Below the pieces are notes generated by a model, which saw nothing but the letters and a program-made list of their open reading frames with translations, had not been told where the DNA came from and ran no database searches. Of a DNA stretch of 64,000 nucleotides, positions 50,101 to 59,650 are shown piece by piece. Made by a program: the position numbers and the translations under genes. The stretch's first letter is position 1. Every line of letters begins with the position of its first letter. The DNA is from Salvelinus alpinus (taxonomy: Eukaryota > Chordata > Actinopteri > Salmoniformes > Salmonidae), in contig NC_092094.1 in assembly GCF_045679555.1 (NCBI RefSeq), positions 15,948,612 to 16,012,611 of the forward strand, read 5' to 3'.

Positions 50101-52203
50101 ATAGCATACAATACATTAGTGTACATTACTATAGTTTAGCCATTAAATATTATACATTAGTGTGTCATGTTACTGTACACCGAGTGTACAAAACATTATG
50201 AACGCCTTCCTAATATTGAGTTGTACCCCTTTTGCCCTCAGAACAACCTCATTCGTCGGGGCATAGACTCTACATGGTGTCGAAAGCAGTCTAGCGTCAG
50301 ATAGGTGTGTTGTTTAGGGTAAGTACTTACGATGTGGTGTCGCAGTCCCTTCTTTTCCTGCTCCTTAAATGAGTGGCAAAAGCTGCTGATGAACTTGTCC
50401 AGTTTCTCAACATGGCAGCCCAGGAACTCCCTGACATCCTCCACATTCTTCAGATAGTACGGGGCTGGGCTGGGCGTCACCTCCACTGTGAGAGAAAATA
50501 GGGAGTGAAGAAAGGTGAGAGTGAGATGGTGGCTATAGGTGTTTGTATCTGGTTCAATATGGCCTAAACCATACACTAAGTTAATCAACTTTTGTCACTT
50601 TGGAGGAAAGCAGTACTACCTGGGCTTTGGTCGGTGTCGATGGGCCTGGCGATACAGAGGATACTGTAGCTCTGCTCCTTCTCATTGTAGAAGGTCTCCT
50701 CAAACAGGATGGGCACATTGGCTGGGGCCTGGAACCCTAAGCCCAGTCTCACCAAGCTGTCCTGGATGGTCAGCTCCTATCAGACAGGACAAAAACACAC
50801 AGGTAGTATCGTTGACCAAGATGTCTTAACCAAGAACGTTCTGCTTTATAGCAGCTGTTTACAATCAACTAAATGGGTATATAGCAGTGAACGCTGCTGA
50901 GAGGAGCACTGCTCATAGTAATGGCTGGAACAGAGCTAATGGAATGAAACGCATGGAAACCATGTGTTTAATGCATTTGACACCATTCCACTCTAGCCTT
51001 TACCACAAGCCTGTCCTCCCCAATTAAGGTGCCACTAACCTCCTGTGGTATAGAGAAAATAAAACTGCATGATATTTTGTGTAGTTGCACCAATGATACA
51101 ACAGGAACTGTAGCGTTGGCAGATGGATCTTACCTTTCCATCTACAGTCTGATACCCTTCTCCAGATGGGTGTAAAACGTAGGTTTCAAACTGGGCTGCT
51201 GTGTATGCACCAAGGGTTAGGCTTCCACAGCATGGCACCAAAACCTGTGGCACAACCACACCATCATCAACAAGGGTAATCAACAATGCTTCTCGTGACT
51301 GACTGAGAATGGATTCATCAAAAGGTTTTATTGGTAAAGTACCCACAATAAAAAGCACCTGAGCCGACTGTAAAAATGCTACTTCACATTTAAGCCAGTA
51401 GCATTTATTTCTCTGGTACGGCCTACCACCCACACGCGATTCAACACCTATGACAGTAGTGTCTGCATGAGCTTTCTCTCGCCCCCTCTCCTTCTCTCAC
51501 TGTAGGAGGTGGTTACTAGACAGAGCTCTCCTTTGAGAACTTCCCAGAACACTAACAGTGGTGAGTCATAGTAATGGTCCAGATATTATCCTCTATATAT
51601 TCCTTTGCTAACCACCAAGTAGGCTGAGAACCTTCTAAGTGGCCATTTTCTACAAATGGCAAGACAAACTATTTTCCAAAGCAATAACATGGCCTCCCTC
51701 AACTATGAAAAATTGACTCTTTTCCTTTATGTTCTTCTTATCTCTGCATAAATGGATGCCCTCGTGCCCTGCAGCTGACTTGCCATAAAGAGAATCTTCA
51801 GCCAGTGTGGTACCAAATTGTCCTGCATTTTCTGGACAGTCGTGCTGGCCTAGCTCAATATGTTGACCCTTTACATTGTGTGATTCTGGTCCAAGTCTAC
51901 ACACAGCTCACAAAGAAGAAACGTCACTCTCTTAAATCCTGCATTTTCAGACAGAGGGGGAGTAGTGCATTATAGCTGGAATATTTACTGTATAAGATCA
52001 TGCAGGCCTGAACACAATAGCAGTTTTATTCTGCTGAGCTTGGTAACATACACAATATAAAAAAGGGCTGAGTACTATAGTACGGCCCCACAGCCACTCA
52101 CAATGCCATGTAGCTCTGCCACTCTGCTGCACAGGTCGGGTCTCTGCTTCTCCAGTGCCAGGTAAAAAGGGTTCTTCAGGAGGTTCTCATCATACACAGC
52201 CAT
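36359..52203 (-). CDS. ankrd27: ankyrin repeat domain-containing protein 27 (VARP), VPS9-domain Rab GEF
   Basis: Twenty-five coding exons on the - strand: 52203-52102, 51244-51134, 50776-50620, 50485-50331, 50039-49980, 49862-49809, 49627-49562, 49454-49378, 49059-48938, 48190-48112, 48008-47870, 47612-47520, 47304-47186, 47007-46925, 46750-46635, 46433-46341, 46055-45858, 44092-44036, 43635-43519, 43265-43101, 42865-42668, 42553-42434, 37634-37461, 37370-37003, 36734-36359. They total 3399 bases (1132 residues) with no stop or phase clash. Start [19 protein letters not shown] matches the family. The VPS9 region (about residues 215-370) acts on Rab21-type GTPases. Two ankyrin blocks lie at about 450-608 and 730-880. 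Two CHPLCxCxxC zinc motifs (residues about 430-439 and 707-716) match the VPS29/retromer-binding sites of VARP. The protein works on endosomal recycling with VAMP7 and Rab32/38. The last two exons are weakly conserved and least certain. Confidence 0.93.
37680..38188 (-). repeat. ankrd27 intron 22 minisatellite, left block (splice-donor-like units)
   Basis: About fifteen units of roughly 25-50 bp, each a GCAGGA(C/T)GG core followed by a variable GT run. Read on the - strand a unit is TCCTGC(CG/TG)CAG|GTACACACAC, which repeats the end of ankrd27 exon 22 and its donor (TCCTGCTACAG|GTAAACACAC). Units near the exon 23 side have GTAGCAGGATGG cores that lack the GT donor. Units from about 37885 onward mostly keep ACCTG, that is CAG|GT on the - strand. 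The block ends exactly at the LTR insertion. Confidence 0.9.
38189..38378 (-). repeat. 3' LTR of the Copia-type element
   Basis: 190 bp. Relative to the 5' LTR it lacks a 6-bp piece (ACGACA region), has a 2-bp insertion (CACACTAC for CACTAC) and has two substitutions. The polypurine tract AAAGGGGGAGAT (- strand, complementary to 38379-38391) lies next to it. Confidence 0.93.
38604..38987 (-). pseudogene. Copia RNase H domain
   Basis: 127-residue open frame with the three acidic motifs of Copia RNase [10 protein letters not shown] near the start, GLAGETLGL in the middle and [12 protein letters not shown] towards the end. It is separated from the RT part by frame breaks near 38990-39000. This is the C-terminal domain of the pol polyprotein. 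Confidence 0.85.
38997..39916 (-). pseudogene. Copia reverse transcriptase, broken into three frames
   Basis: Open pieces are 39916-39473, 39582-39361 and 39359-38997. Recognisable Copia blocks are [12 protein letters not shown], the DIKSRFLQG block (usually DIKSAFLQG), [12 protein letters not shown] and the catalytic HVDDF box (39430-39440 region). Then follow [11 protein letters not shown] and [13 protein letters not shown] of the connection domain. Frameshifts near 39560 and 39360 separate the pieces. Confidence 0.88.
39917..41154 (-). pseudogene. Copia protease to integrase C-terminus, integrase core deleted
   Basis: 41154-40390 starts in the protease ([32 protein letters not shown]). 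It then jumps near 40640 from [20 protein letters not shown] to a C-terminal integrase-like chromatin/DNA-binding part ([31 protein letters not shown]). The zinc-binding and DDE catalytic part of integrase, usually several hundred residues, is absent. 40354-39917 is a hydrophilic linker to RT that contains a second small fold ([20 protein letters not shown]). Confidence 0.8.
41114..41905 (-). pseudogene. Copia Gag with zinc knuckle and start of protease
   Basis: A 263-residue open frame. A helical Gag-like region ([40 protein letters not shown]) is followed by a CX2CX4HX4C zinc knuckle ([14 protein letters not shown], about 41325-41285) and then the protease active-site-like [12 protein letters not shown]. 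Gag of Copia elements binds RNA and forms the particle. The normal start is upstream of 41905 and is broken near 41940. Confidence 0.87.
42000..42019 (-). promoter_or_regulatory. primer binding site, initiator tRNA-Met
   Basis: The 20 bases equal the 3' end of vertebrate initiator tRNA-Met including CCA (+ strand GAAACCATCCTCTGCTACCA), so the element strand is fully complementary to the tRNA. One base (42020) separates it from the 5' LTR. Confidence 0.92.
42021..42214 (-). repeat. 5' LTR of the Copia-type element
   Basis: 194 bp, TGTTAA...TTAACA. It is nearly identical to the 3' LTR and shares the palindromic ATGCGCATGCGCA block. Confidence 0.93.
42215..42433 (-). repeat. ankrd27 intron 22 minisatellite, right block (adjacent to exon 22 donor)
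   Basis: Six units of the same repeat lie between the LTR element and exon 22. Read from exon 22 the real donor (CTACAG|GTAAACACAC at 42434/42433) is followed by units with CAG|GT at about 42368, 42334, 42294 and 42250 (ACCTG on the + strand). One unit has CAG|GA. Extension past the real donor stays open and is in the exon frame at most of these sites, encoding Thr-His repeats with (L/V)LPQ or VLLQ. Confidence 0.9.
44735..45594 (-). mobile_element. chimeric Tc1-like element in ankrd27 intron 17
   Basis: TA flanks both ends (44733-44734 and 45595-45596). The left terminal repeat is CACCCCGTCCAAAAGTTTGG of one Tc1 family, and the body carries the complement of a transposase (GGGTTGAGATCCGGTGACTG, TTGGGTCATTGTCCTGTTGT, CACCCCCAGACCATCACATT). 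The right end CCATTTACTTTTGGTCATGT AGTG belongs to a different family, the one at 56259-57435. No intact ORF is present. Confidence 0.78.
50176..50312. mobile_element. Tc1-like fragment in ankrd27 intron 4
   Basis: Begins with CACCGAGTGTACAAAACATT, a left terminal repeat of another Tc1-like family, followed by a short piece (CCCCTTTTGCCCTCAGAACA ACCTCATTCGTCGGGGCATA). It ends a few bases before exon 4's donor at 50330. Centre and right end are deleted. Confidence 0.7.
50890..51056. repeat. salmonid dispersed repeat in ankrd27 intron 2
   Basis: ACGCTGCTGAGAGGAGCACT, AATGGCTGGAACAGAGCTAA, CATGGAAACCATGTGTTTAA and CCTCCCCAATTAAGGTGCCA in this order match a common short salmonid repeat known from memory. 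Ends and class were not established. Confidence 0.6.
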
Positions 52204-52224
52204 AAGGATCTGGATCTCTGGCTC
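52204..52224 (-). other. ankrd27: 5' UTR part of ankrd27 coding exon 1
   Basis: On the - strand TCTTTTCCTCCCCCCAG (acceptor, ending at 52225) precedes GAGCCAGAGATCCAGATCCTT and the ATG at 52203. The acceptor means at least one non-coding exon lies upstream. Confidence 0.75.
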
Positions 52225-54087
52225 CTGGGGGGAGGAAAAGAGGTGGACAGTTAACAGTAAATATATGGTAGGAGGGAAGGATTCCATATTAGGTGACTTT
52301 GTCTGGCTGACAATTACAACAACAAAAAATGCTTTCATGTTGCTCCATAAGGACGAAGACTCAGCCAAGGCTGGACAGAGAACATGTTAGAGTTGTTGAC
52401 ATGAAGTAGCCTAGGTAAGAGCAAAGTGGCTGGTTAGCTAGGGGTTTAGTCCACCAGCCAAATCTCTGTTGAACATGCAGTATATGTTGGCTATTTACGG
52501 TAGCAATTTGCCTGGGGACGAGGTTAAGGGTTTGCCAAAGAGGACAAACAGACAGAAGCAGCTAGGTCCAGAGAGTGTCCTCTTTCCTGAAGCGTCTGAA
52601 ACCACAACAGGAACAACAAGAATATTGTTCCTGTCTCCAGGGTTGCTCTCCTCCTCCCTCTCCCTAGCCAGCTGCCTCTCAGCTGAGCTCGTTAACGTTC
52701 TCAGAAATTACATTACAAAAGCTGGTTCCCCACATAAGTGCATCTCCAGGGCCAGAGATTCTGTATGTGTAGATGACATGTTTAGAAGAACTTCATGAAA
52801 CATCAACCTTTATTAAAGCAGTCAGTCTCTCAGAGACACACAGCAGGAAGGATCTAACCAACAGGTTGTTAAAGGCTCAATGCAGCATTCTCTCTCTCAA
52901 TATCAAATCATTTCTGGGTGAAAATTAAGTAACTTACTTTATAATAAATAAATTGCTTCTTAGCAAGAGCACTTTCTCGAGCAAGAATTTATCTATGAAT
53001 GTCTTGGAGTGGTCTGAGTGGGGAGGGAAAACTGAAGTCATTATTGGCAGAGAGGTTGTGTCTATTGACTAATTTAAAGTGATGTCACCAGGCAGGGCAA
53101 AACTCCTTCCCATCAAAAAAGTTGGCCTGAAATCTCTATTTTCAAACAGCTCTAACACTAAAAGGGCATCAGCATCTTCACAAATTCACAGTATTATTCC
53201 AACCTCAATGTAGAAATAAATAAATAAATACAAAATCACATTTGACTGCACCGAGCCTTTACAAAATGTTCCCGAAGCCTCAAATGTTCAGACAGAAGCC
53301 TCATCTCCTGTTGAAACTATTTTTTTCTTTTTTATATGAGATTTAGCCAGGTCATATGATGCTGTGGCATCACATCTTCCCTTTTATGTCTCCTTCTGAT
53401 ATAAAACTCCAATCATTCCATTGGAAAATCATAAATACATCATGTGAGCATCATCCCCAAAATGGAGAACACCTGAATATGAAATCCATTTAAAGTCTCA
53501 TCGTCTGATTGAGTAGCCTGATCTATTCTCTTGTCTGCGCCGAGTAAAGAGGACTTGAGATGCTGAGCTCAACGTCATCTTTACGAATCGCAGGAAAGAT
53601 AACGCCATGGGGGGGGGACTGGGACAGTCCCACACCACAGTAGCAGAGTGGGACTGGGAGGACTCATCTTAACCTAAACCAGCCTCTTTCGGAGTCGGAC
53701 TAGGCTTCATAGTAGATTAGCAGTAGCTCAGGCTCAGTGTGAAGACAGAAGCACCATCAACTTCCACTCTCATCTCTCTGCGTGCTCCCTGCCTGGTAGG
53801 CTATCAGATAGACGCTGCCTGATGGCCTGAAACCCTGAAGAATGTGCCGTGTGACCTGTCTGCAAGGTCTGAAGCGCCCTGGTTTGGGGAAAACTTCCTT
53901 CACACTCGTGACCAGTGGGGAGTGAACTGCACGGCTCGTAAGCATAAAGACACATCTGTTTTCTTCAAGATAATGGACAAAGTATTTTCCTTCATCTGAC
54001 CTTTCATGCTGTTTGGTCAAACTATACATCAACATTACATTGAAACATCTTCTGATGGAAGTCCTTTTGTCTACTATATACCCTATA
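52225..54087. other. ankrd27 intron 1, no gene seen
   Basis: AT-rich and partly Ser/Leu-coding-looking open frames without family resemblance. No recognised repeat was found. Confidence 0.45.
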
Positions 54088-54095
54088 CCGTGCAT

Positions 54096-55004
54096 TCAGA
54101 AAGTCAAAACTGCTCCAGCTCCTTCAAGTTGGATGGGTTCCGCTGGTGTACAGCAATCTAAGTCATACCACAGATTCTCAATTGGATTGAGGTCTGGGCT
54201 TTGACTAGGCCATTCCAAGACATGTAAATGTTTCCCCTTAAACCACGCGAGTGTTGCTTTAGCAGTATGCTTAGGGTCATTGTCCTGCTGGAAGGTGAAC
54301 CTCCGCCCCAGTCTCAAATATCTCGAAGACTGAAACAGGTTTCCCTCAAGAACTTCCCTGTATTTAGCACCATGCATCATTCCTTCAATTCTGACCAGTT
54401 TCCCAGTCCCTGCCAATGAAAAACATCCCCACAGCATGATGCTGCCACCACCACCATGCTTCACTGTGGGGATGTTGTTCTCGGGGTGATGAGAGGTATT
54501 GAGTTGGCGCCAGACATAGCATTTTCCTTGATGGCCAAAAAGCTCAATTTTAGTCTCATCTGATAAGAGTACCTTCTTCCATATGTTTGGGGTGTCTCCC
54601 ACATGCCTTTTGGCCAACACCAAACGTGTTTGCTTCTTTTTATCTTTACGCAATGGCTTTTTTCTGGCCACTCTTCCATAAAGCCCAGCTCTGTGGCATG
54701 TATGGCTTAAAGTGGTCCTATGGACAGAGGCTCCACAGCGGAGATTGGAGCTTTGCAGCTCATTCAGGGTTATCTTTGGTCTCTTTGTTGCCTCTCTGAT
54801 GAATGCCCTCCTGATGAATGCCCTCCTTCTCCTGGCAGGTTTGTTGTGGTGCCATATTCTTTCCATTTTTTAATAATGGATTTAAAAATTGGTGCTCTGT
54901 GGGATGTTCAAAGTTAGATTTTTTTTTAAATTATAACTCAACCCTGATCTATACTTCTCCAAAACTTTGTCCCTGACCTGTTTGGAGAGCTCCTTGGTCT
55001 TCAT
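54096..55004 (-). pseudogene. Tc1 transposase of element Y, nearly intact
   Basis: The start ATG at 55004 gives MKTKELSKQVRDKVLEKYRS with the N-terminal helix-turn-helix. An A-run near 54925-54935 breaks the frame. The main open frame (54866-54096, 256 residues) then carries the second DNA-binding domain, the catalytic SDETKIELFGHQ, the glycine-rich [14 protein letters not shown], the second Asp in FQQDNDPKHTAK and the Glu in [11 protein letters not shown]. The sequence leaves frame just after ENLWYDLD and lacks about 60 C-terminal residues of a typical 340-residue protein. Confidence 0.88.
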
Positions 55005-55391
55005 GGTGCCGCTTGCTTGGTGGTGCGCCTTGCTTAGTGTTATTGTAGACTCTGGGGACTTTCAGAACAGGTGTATATATACACAGATCATGTGACACTT
55101 AAATAAAGTCAACCTGTGTGCAATCTAATTATGTGACAGAAAGGTAATTGGTTGCACCAGATCTTATTTAGGGGCTTCATAGCAAAGGGGGTGAATACAC
55201 ATGCATATACCACTTTTCCATTTTTTCTTTTTTATATTTTTTAAACAAGTCATTTTATTAATTTCACTTTCACTATTTTGTGCATGTCCATTACATGAAA
55301 TCCAAATAAAAATCTATTTAAAATTACAGGTTGTAATGCAACAAAATAGGAAAAAAACACCAAGGGGGGTGAATACCTTTGCAAGGCACTG
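54105..55391 (-). mobile_element. Tc1-like element Y, nested, 3' end truncated
   Basis: Element Y runs on the - strand from a right-hand terminal repeat (CTTTGCAAGGCACTG, then TA at 55392) down to a truncated transposase C-terminus at 54105. Its own second terminal repeat is missing and is replaced by the first bases of element X. Confidence 0.8.
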
Positions 55392-56258
55392 TACTTGTCT
55401 ATATAAAAAAGGTCCCAAAGTTGACAGTTCATGTCAGAGCAAATACCAAGCCATGAGGTCGAAGAAATTGTCCGTAGCGCTCCGAGATAGGATTGTGTCG
55501 AGGCACAGATCTGGGGAAGGGAACCAAAATATTTCTGCAGCATTGAAGGTCCCCAAGAACACAATGGCTTCCATCATTCTTAAATGGAAGAAGTTTGGAA
55601 CCACCTAGACTCTTCCTAGAGCTGGCCGCCTGGCCAAACTGAGCAATCAGGGGAGAAGAGCCTTGGTCAGGGAAGTGACCAAGAACCCGATGGTCACTGA
55701 CAGAGCTCCAGAGCTCTTCTGTGGAGATGGGAGAACCTCCCAGAAGGACAACCATCTCTGCAGCACCAATCAGGCCTTTATGGTAGAGTGGCCAGATGGA
55801 AGCCACTCCTCAGTACAAGGCACGACAGCCCGCTTGGAGTTTTCCAAAAGACTCTCAGACCATGAGAAACAAGATTCAGGACCTCAGACTGGGGCGAAGG
55901 TTCACCTTCCAACAGGACAACAACCATAAGCACACAGCCAAGACAACGCAGGAGTGGCTTCGGGACAAGTCTCTGAATGTCCTTTAGTGGCCCAGCCAGA
56001 GCCCAGACTTGAACCCAATGGAACATCTCTGGGCAGACCTGAAAAAAGCTGTGCAGCAACGCTCTCCCATCCAACCTGACAGAGATTGAGAGGATCTGCA
56101 GAGAATATATATATAAAAAATATAAAAAATGTAACTTTTTGCTTTATCATTATAGGGCATGGTGTGTAGATTGATGAAGGAAAAAACATAAGGCTGTAAC
56201 GTAACAAAATGTGGAAAAAGTCAAGGTATCTGAATACTTTTCGAATGCACTGTTTATA

Positions 56259-57435
56259 CAAACGTATGTGGACAACCCTTCAAAATGACGGCATTCAGCT
56301 ATTTCAGCCACACTTTTGCTGACAGGTGTATACAATCGAGTACAGCCATGAAATCTCCATAGACAAACATTTACAGTAGAATGGCCTCACTGAACTGTTA
56401 TAGGATGCCACCTTTCCAACAAGTCAGTTTCTCAAATTTCTTCCCCATTAGAGCTTCCCCAGTCAACTGTAAGTGCAGTTATTGTGAAGTGGAAACATCT
56501 AGGAGCAACAGCGGCTCAGCCGCGAAGTGGTAGGCCACCCAAGCTCACAGAACCGTACCGCTGAGTGCTGAAGCGCGTAAAAAACTAATTTGTCCAACAC
56601 TCACTACTGAGTTCCAAACTGTCTCTGGAAGCAATGTCAGCACAATAACTGTTCGTTGGGAGCTTCATGAAATGGGTTTCCATGGCCGAGCATCCGCACA
56701 CAAGCCTAAGATCACCATGCGCAACGCCAAGCGTCAGCTGGTGTAGTGTAAAGCTTGCCGCCATTGTACTCTGGAGCAGTGGAAAAGTGTTCTCAGGAGT
56801 GATGAATCACGCTTCACCATCTGGCAGTGCGATAGACGATTCTGGGTTTGGCGGATGCCAGGAGAACGCTACCTGCCAGAATGCAGTGCCCACTGTAAAG
56901 TTTGGTGGAGGAGGAACAATGGTCTGCGGCGGTTTTTCATGGTTCAGGCTAGGCACATTACATCCAGTGAAGGGAAGTCAACGCTACAGCATACACTGAC
57001 ATGCTATACGATTCTGTGCTTCCAACTTTGTGGCATTTTGGTGAAGGACCTTTACCGTTTCAGCATAACAATTCCCTTGCGCACAAAGCGAGGTCCATAC
57101 ATAAAATGGTTTGTCAAGATTGGTGTGGAAGAACTTGACTGGCCCACACAGAGCCCTGACCTCAACCCCATCAAACACCTTAAGGATGAATTGGAACGCT
57201 AACTGCGAGCCAGGCCTAATAGCCCAACATAAGTGCCCAACCTCACTAATGCTCGTGGCTGAATGGAATCAAGTCCCCAAAGCAAATGTTCCAACATCTA
57301 GTGGAAAGCCTTCCCAGAGCAGTGGAGGCTGTTATACAGTAGCAGCAACAGAGGGACCAACTCCATATTAATGCCCATAATTTAGGAATGAGATGTTAGA
57401 CAAGCATGTGTCCACATACTTTTGGTCATGTAGTG
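56259..57435 (+). mobile_element. Tc1-like element Z, full length but dead
   Basis: 1177 bp with TA at both ends (56257-56258, 57436-57437). The left repeat (CAAACGTATGTGGACAA, with a deletion) matches the complement of the right repeat (GTCCACATACTTTTGGTCAT GTAGTG). Degraded transposase on + includes RRSHKRSVSW-type degenerate sequence, LRSDESRFTIWQC near 56795, KFGGGGTMVCGGF at 56898 and [16 protein letters not shown] near 57135, where the catalytic Glu is replaced by Lys (PIKHL). There are several frameshifts. Confidence 0.82.
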
Positions 57436-57437
57436 TA

Positions 57438-58605
57438 CATTGATTTCACACGGTTGTCAGCGTATAGTACTTCTCTGTTAAAAGCAGACTGACCTCTAGC
57501 CAGTAAAGAACAAGCGTATCACCTAATTTGAAGAGGCACCCTTAACACTTTTCTGAAAGACAACACTTGTCTAACTTTCTTGCCTTTGTTTTGACTAGCT
57601 CTAGAATAAACAAAGTTAAAAATAGCAACATCCTCTCTTAAGGCCTGTTTTAGGTTAGTAGTCTATTGGATTAGACTTATCGTGCCAGATCTCATCTTGA
57701 TAACAAGTGCCTTCAACCTGTTTTATCTATAATGAAAGACACTTGTGAGAACAGTCAAGTACACTTTACAAATAGACTGGAGGCAATCCCATGCCTGGCT
57801 ACCAAAAATGACAAATGTTGGAGACAAAACATAGGCCAGCCTAAACAATCAAATCCTAGGGAAATGATACCAAGTGGAGCACATAACCAGGTTGGTCCAC
57901 TACCTAAGATGACATGTTACAATAGAAGGTCCCATGTTGTAACACACTGATCAATAGACTCCTTCAAGATGAGCAGTAACAATGATTGCAATTCAAACAA
58001 GAAGGTTTTAAAAACGTACTGATTCAAATGCACTTGAAATGAATATGCCTATAATTTCCTCTGCCAAAGCCATGACAATGTTTGCAGAGTTGGACTCTGG
58101 TTTTAATTCCCCAATACAGCTAACATCCATCCTGTTGTTTCCATGGAAAGAAGTGTACCCAGGCGAAAGCACATACGTCGACAACATAGGCCTATCATAG
58201 ATTACTGGAGTAAATTTGAAACGTTGTGTCAGCCCCAAGGTCAACTGAAATGGACACTGCATCGTATGATCATGTGCTTGTCCAACAGAAAAAAATAAAT
58301 GCAATTGATTTAATGTACTAGGCTAATTTAGAGTTATCACTAATTTAGTATCCCACGGATAACAAGCCAAAACTGTATACAATTTGATGTCCCCACAAAT
58401 CAGATTTCACGGACGACAGTCTTAAATGTGCTCATCAAAGGCTCTGTAAAACCATGGTGTCTTGAATGTGAACCACAATACCGACAATTACTGCATAGGC
58501 TTGCCGGTATGATGCATGACTGACCTCATGGTCAGGAATAGAGCTTACCAGCTTGTAGTTATAAAAAACGGAAATTAGTTACCTCTGGTTTGTTCGCCCA
58601 TTCCA
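57438..58605. other. ankrd27 intron 1, no gene seen
   Basis: AT-rich unique-looking sequence. No exon or recognised repeat was found. Confidence 0.45.
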
Positions 58606-59650
58606 TTCAGCCAGCGGAGTTCTCCATCCATCATGTAGACAGGAAGAAACTCTCCGGAATAGAAAGGTGGAGGGGTATGTTTCATGATGCTGTGATTGTG
58701 GTAACGTACAGGAAATCAAGTCCTTTGGTTCTCCCGATCTGGAATACCTCACCATCAAATGCAGACTGCATTACCTCCCAAAATAATTTTATTCGGTCAT
58801 CGTCACTGCCATGTATATTCCCCAACAAGCCGACACCCCGACGGCTCTCAAGAAGCTACACTGGACTTTGTGCAAACTGGAAAATGCATATCCCGAGGCT
58901 GCATTTATAGTAGCTGGGGACTTTAATAAAATAAACATGAGGAAAATGCTACCGAAATTTTATCAACACATCTCCTGTACTACACGCGAATCAAAGACTC
59001 TGGATCATTGCTCCTCTACCTTCCGGGATGACTAAAAGTCCCTCCTTTTGAAAAATCAGATCATACCTCCATTCTCCATTCCATTCAGGGTGGCAGGTAG
59101 CCTGGCGGTTAGAGCATTGGGCCAGTAACTGAAAGGTCGCAGGTTTGAATACCTGAGTCAACACGGTGAAAAATATGTCGATGTGCCCTTGAGCAAGGCA
59201 CTTAACCACAATTTGCTCCAGGGCGGCCATACTACTATGGCTGACCCTGTACAACATTTTATTTCACTGTACCTATCTGGTATATGTGACAAAGCATGGT
59301 TTATTTTTGCTCCTCCCCACCTATAGGCAGAAACTTAAGCAGGAAGCACCCGTGGTAAGGACTGTTCAATGTTAGTCTGACCAATCGGAATCTATGCTTC
59401 AAGATTGTTTTGATCACACGGACTGGGAAATGTTCGGGTAGTTCATCAGGACGTGCATAGAGGATGTTGTTTCCACTGTAACGATTATAACTTATCCAGA
59501 CCAAAAACAGTGGACAGTAATCATGAAATGCTTTGAGGCTAGTTAAGGATCATATCATCTCCACCTTACCCGACACCCTAACCCCACTACAATTTGCATA
59601 CCGTGCCAACTAATCCACGGACAACGCAATCGGGGGTACAATAGTGCACA
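58606..59650 (+). mobile_element. LINE 5' fragment with endonuclease remnant
   Basis: Reading + with frame changes there is the N-terminal part of a LINE endonuclease (CCDCGNVQEIKSFGSPDLEYLTI, then VTAMYIPQQADTPTALKKLH) with the diagnostic AGDFNK (near 58912), and RESKTLDHC. After the SINE the protein resumes at 59390 (SMLQDCFDHTDWEMF) and at 59530-59640 with MKCFE.LVKDHIISTLPDTL and LQFAYR. It is the portion missing from the truncated LINE copies elsewhere in the window. Many stops are present. Confidence 0.78.
59088..59293 (+). mobile_element. tRNA-derived SINE inserted in LINE fragment
   Basis: The head GGGTGGCAGGTAGCCTGGCG GTTAGAG and the degenerate B box AGGTTTGAATACC are tRNA-like. The body GAGCAAGGCACTTAACCACA ATTTGCTCCAGGG and tail CACTGTACCTATCTGGTATATGTGACAAA match a known salmonid SINE form with a LINE-like tail. 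Confidence 0.75.

Larger units (their letters stand above)
54088..56252 (+). mobile_element. Tc1-like element X (split), host of another Tc1-like element
   Basis: Element X has its left terminal repeat at 54088-54104 (CCGTGCATTCAGAAAGT) and the rest at 55392-56252, ending ATACTTTTCGAATGCACTG. Its transposase reads on + from 55451 (MRSKKLSVALRDRIVSRHRS, ISAALKVPKNTMASIILKWK) through TRNPMV-type sequence to LRLGRRFTFQQDNNHKHTAK and the C-terminal [11 protein letters not shown]-type stretch. Stops (for example the TAG after TT near 55606 and TTTAGTGG near 55983) and deletions destroy it. The rest of its 5' region was replaced by element Y. Confidence 0.78.
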
